Part shown: piece by piece, positions 14,460-15,769 of the stretch | How the letters are laid out: the number at the start of each line of letters is the position of its first letter | Position numbering within the stretch: the stretch's first letter is position 1 | Assembly: GCA_009785705.1 (NCBI GenBank) | Contig: WQVS01000021.1 | Location: 1 to 15,769 of the forward strand | DNA from: Coriobacteriia bacterium | Lineage (GTDB): Bacteria > Actinomycetota > Coriobacteriia > WRKU01 > WQUG01 | Length of the DNA stretch: 15,769 bases | Direction of reading: 5' to 3' | Translations under genes and position numbers: made by a program | The notes under the pieces: generated by a model | What the model was told of the DNA's origin: nothing | The model's database searches: none | What the model saw: the letters and a program-made list of their open reading frames with translations, nothing else

Positions 14460-15392
14460 ATGACTCTAGTAAAACCGCGCAAAAAGAGGGAACTACTCAC
14501 TTTCCAAAACGCAATTCTGGCCTTACAAAACTACTGGGCTGATTATGGTTGTGTGATTTTGCAACCCTATGATACAGAGGTTGGGGCGGGCACCTTCCAT
14601 CCTGCTACTGTGCTGCGCAGTCTAGGGCCTGACAGCTGGAACACGGCTTATGTGCAACCTTCGCGCAGACCCACGGATGGACGTTATGGTGAGAATCCTA
14701 ATCGCTTGCAGCACTACTATCAGTTTCAGGTTATCTTGAAGCCGAGTCCTGACGATGTAGTGGATCTCTACTTTAATTCGCTCAAGGTCATTGGCATAGA
14801 CCCAGCAGAACACGACATGCGCCTAGTTGAAGATGACTGGGAATCACCGACCCTTGGTGCCTGGGGTCTGGGCTGGGAAGTTTGGCTTAATGGTATGGAA
14901 GTCACCCAGTTTACCTATTTTCAGCAAGTGGGTGGCTTTGAATGTAAGCCCGTTCCTGCAGAGATAACCTATGGACTAGAGCGCCTAATGATGATTGTTC
15001 AAAATGTCGATAACGTGTATGACTTAGTCTGGACTTTGGCACCTGATGGCTCAGAAGTCAGCTATGGTGATGTCTTCAAGCTGAATGAAAAACAGTATTC
15101 TGCTTACAACTACGAAGTGGCTAACGTCCCGATGCTTCTCGACCTCTTCAAGCAATTCGAGGAGGAGTGCGTGCAGTCTCTAGAGGCCGACCTGCCTATT
15201 CCTGCCTATGACTATGTTCTTAAGTGCAGCCACATATTTAACTTACTTGATGCACGTGGTGCCATTAGCGCAACAGAGCGCCAGGCATACATCTTGCGGG
15301 TACGAGAGCTTGCAAAGCGTTGCTGTGGGGGTTATCTTGCTCCCTTTGCCCTTCAAGACGAAGAATCCACAGAGAAAGGGGGCGATGCTTAA
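14460..15392 (+). CDS. glyQ: Glycyl-tRNA synthetase alpha chain
   Basis: 310 residues, the catalytic class II subunit of the bacterial alpha2beta2 glycyl-tRNA synthetase, which charges tRNA-Gly with glycine using ATP. The protein is highly conserved: LTFQNAILALQNYWADYGC, ILQPYDTEVGAGTFHPAT, YVQPSRRPTDGRYGENPNRL, QFQVILKPSP and the GLGWEVWLNGMEVTQFTYFQ stretch are all diagnostic of GlyQ. Length is close to the usual 290-310. ATG 14460 follows AGGA (14449-14452) by 7 nt and starts 18 nt after the exporter stop, so it is probably cotranscribed with it or with the internal promoter at 12514-12540. Its stop overlaps the glyS start by one nucleotide (TAATG). The function is housekeeping, unrelated to the glycan genes. 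Confidence 0.97.
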   Translation: MTLVKPRKKRELLTFQNAILALQNYWADYGCVILQPYDTEVGAGTFHPATVLRSLGPDSWNTAYVQPSRRPTDGRYGENPNRLQHYYQFQVILKPSPDDVVDLYFNSLKVIGIDPAEHDMRLVEDDWESPTLGAWGLGWEVWLNGMEVTQFTYFQQVGGFECKPVPAEITYGLERLMMIVQNVDNVYDLVWTLAPDGSEVSYGDVFKLNEKQYSAYNYEVANVPMLLDLFKQFEEECVQSLEADLPIPAYDYVLKCSHIFNLLDARGAISATERQAYILRVRELAKRCCGGYLAPFALQDEESTEKGGDA

Positions 15393-15769
15393 TGGATATC
15401 AAGCCCTATAAAGCAGACCTCCTGTTCGAAATAGGTGTAGAGGAAATGCCCTCCGCTCCCCTCAATGCGGCGCATGTTCAGTTGGGCGAGTTGGCTCGTG
15501 CAGCCTTTGCGGATGCCCGCTTAAGCTATGAGGAGATAACAGTCTATTCGACTCCTCGCAGGTTGTCCCTTCTGGTTAAGGGCGTTGATGAGCGTCAGTC
15601 TGACATTAAACTGGAGTTCAAGGGGCCTGCGAAAAAGATTGCCTACAATGAGGATGGCAGTCCTTCGAAGGCACTTGAAGGCTTTGCCCGCGGTAAGGGT
15701 GTTAGCCTAGACGATATTGAACTGCGTATGGTTGATGGCGCAGAGTATGTGTATGCAGCTAAGGATGAG
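15392..15769 (+). CDS. glyS: Glycyl-tRNA synthetase beta chain, N-terminal part (cut by window edge)
   Basis: 126 residues visible of a protein that is normally about 690. It begins MDIKPYKADLLFEIGVEEMP, and the ADLLFEIGVEEMPS and YSTPRRLSLLV blocks plus FKGPAKKIAYNEDG are hallmarks of GlyS N-termini. The beta chain binds tRNA-Gly and partners GlyQ. ATG 15392 overlaps the glyQ stop (TAATG) and follows AAAGGGGG (15375-15382) by 9 nt, so the two subunits are translationally coupled. The frame is open to the last base of the window. Confidence 0.96.
   Translation, partial: MDIKPYKADLLFEIGVEEMPSAPLNAAHVQLGELARAAFADARLSYEEITVYSTPRRLSLLVKGVDERQSDIKLEFKGPAKKIAYNEDGSPSKALEGFARGKGVSLDDIELRMVDGAEYVYAAKDE

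Noticed and set aside
1..15769. CRISPR arrays, insertion sequences, tRNA or rRNA genes, attachment sites
   Set aside because: No regularly spaced repeats, transposase-like frames, tRNA-like cloverleaf sequences or rRNA segments were seen when reading both strands by eye.

Overview
The window looks like bacterial chromosome with a GC content that appears to be in the 40s (judged by eye). Dense co-directional genes, strong purine-rich ribosome binding sites, many GTG and TTG starts, a DtxR-family regulator and no sign of an outer-membrane (LPS core/Lpt) system suggest a Gram-positive bacterium. The combination would fit a low-GC member of the Coriobacteriia (Atopobium/Lancefieldella/Olsenella type) or a Firmicute. 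This placement is inference and weak.

Region 1 (1-1077) is a divergent metal-homeostasis pair: a ZIP-family metal transporter on the minus strand, running off the left edge, and a short DtxR/MntR-family regulator on the plus strand. A perfect 16-bp palindrome covers the predicted -10 box of the ZIP gene and is the likely operator.

Region 2 (about 1090-5718) is a plus-strand operon with a good promoter at 1090-1119. It encodes a UDP-hexose (probably UDP-GlcNAc) 4-epimerase and three GT4-like glycosyltransferases. The last two are tandem paralogues, and the second has lost the second Glu of the EX7E motif. The genes overlap or nearly touch.

Region 3 (5715-7150) is a two-gene minus-strand island: an uncharacterised 66-residue basic protein, translationally coupled to a WcaC-like GT4 glycosyltransferase. 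The glycosyltransferase converges on Region 2, and the two stop codons share one CTAG.

Region 4 (about 7253-15769) is a second plus-strand operon reading divergently from Region 3. It holds a three-enzyme set for a UDP-N-acetyl-6-deoxy-L-hexosamine (5-inverting 4,6-dehydratase, UDP-HexNAc 2-epimerase, RmlD-like reductase), a GT2 and a GT4 glycosyltransferase, and a fused TMD-NBD ABC exporter that may be the glycan-lipid flippase. It then runs into glyQ and glyS (glycyl-tRNA synthetase alpha and beta chains, glyS cut by the right edge).

Taken together, 1090-14441 is a surface-polysaccharide or glycoconjugate locus: two nucleotide-sugar routes, six glycosyltransferases and one candidate exporter. 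No initiating phosphoglycosyltransferase, Wzx flippase, Wzy polymerase or ligase is visible, so these must lie elsewhere or be replaced. No RNA genes, insertion sequences, CRISPR arrays or convincing intrinsic terminators were seen. No stretch over 300 bases lacks a gene; the largest gap is 7151-7320, which holds divergent promoters.
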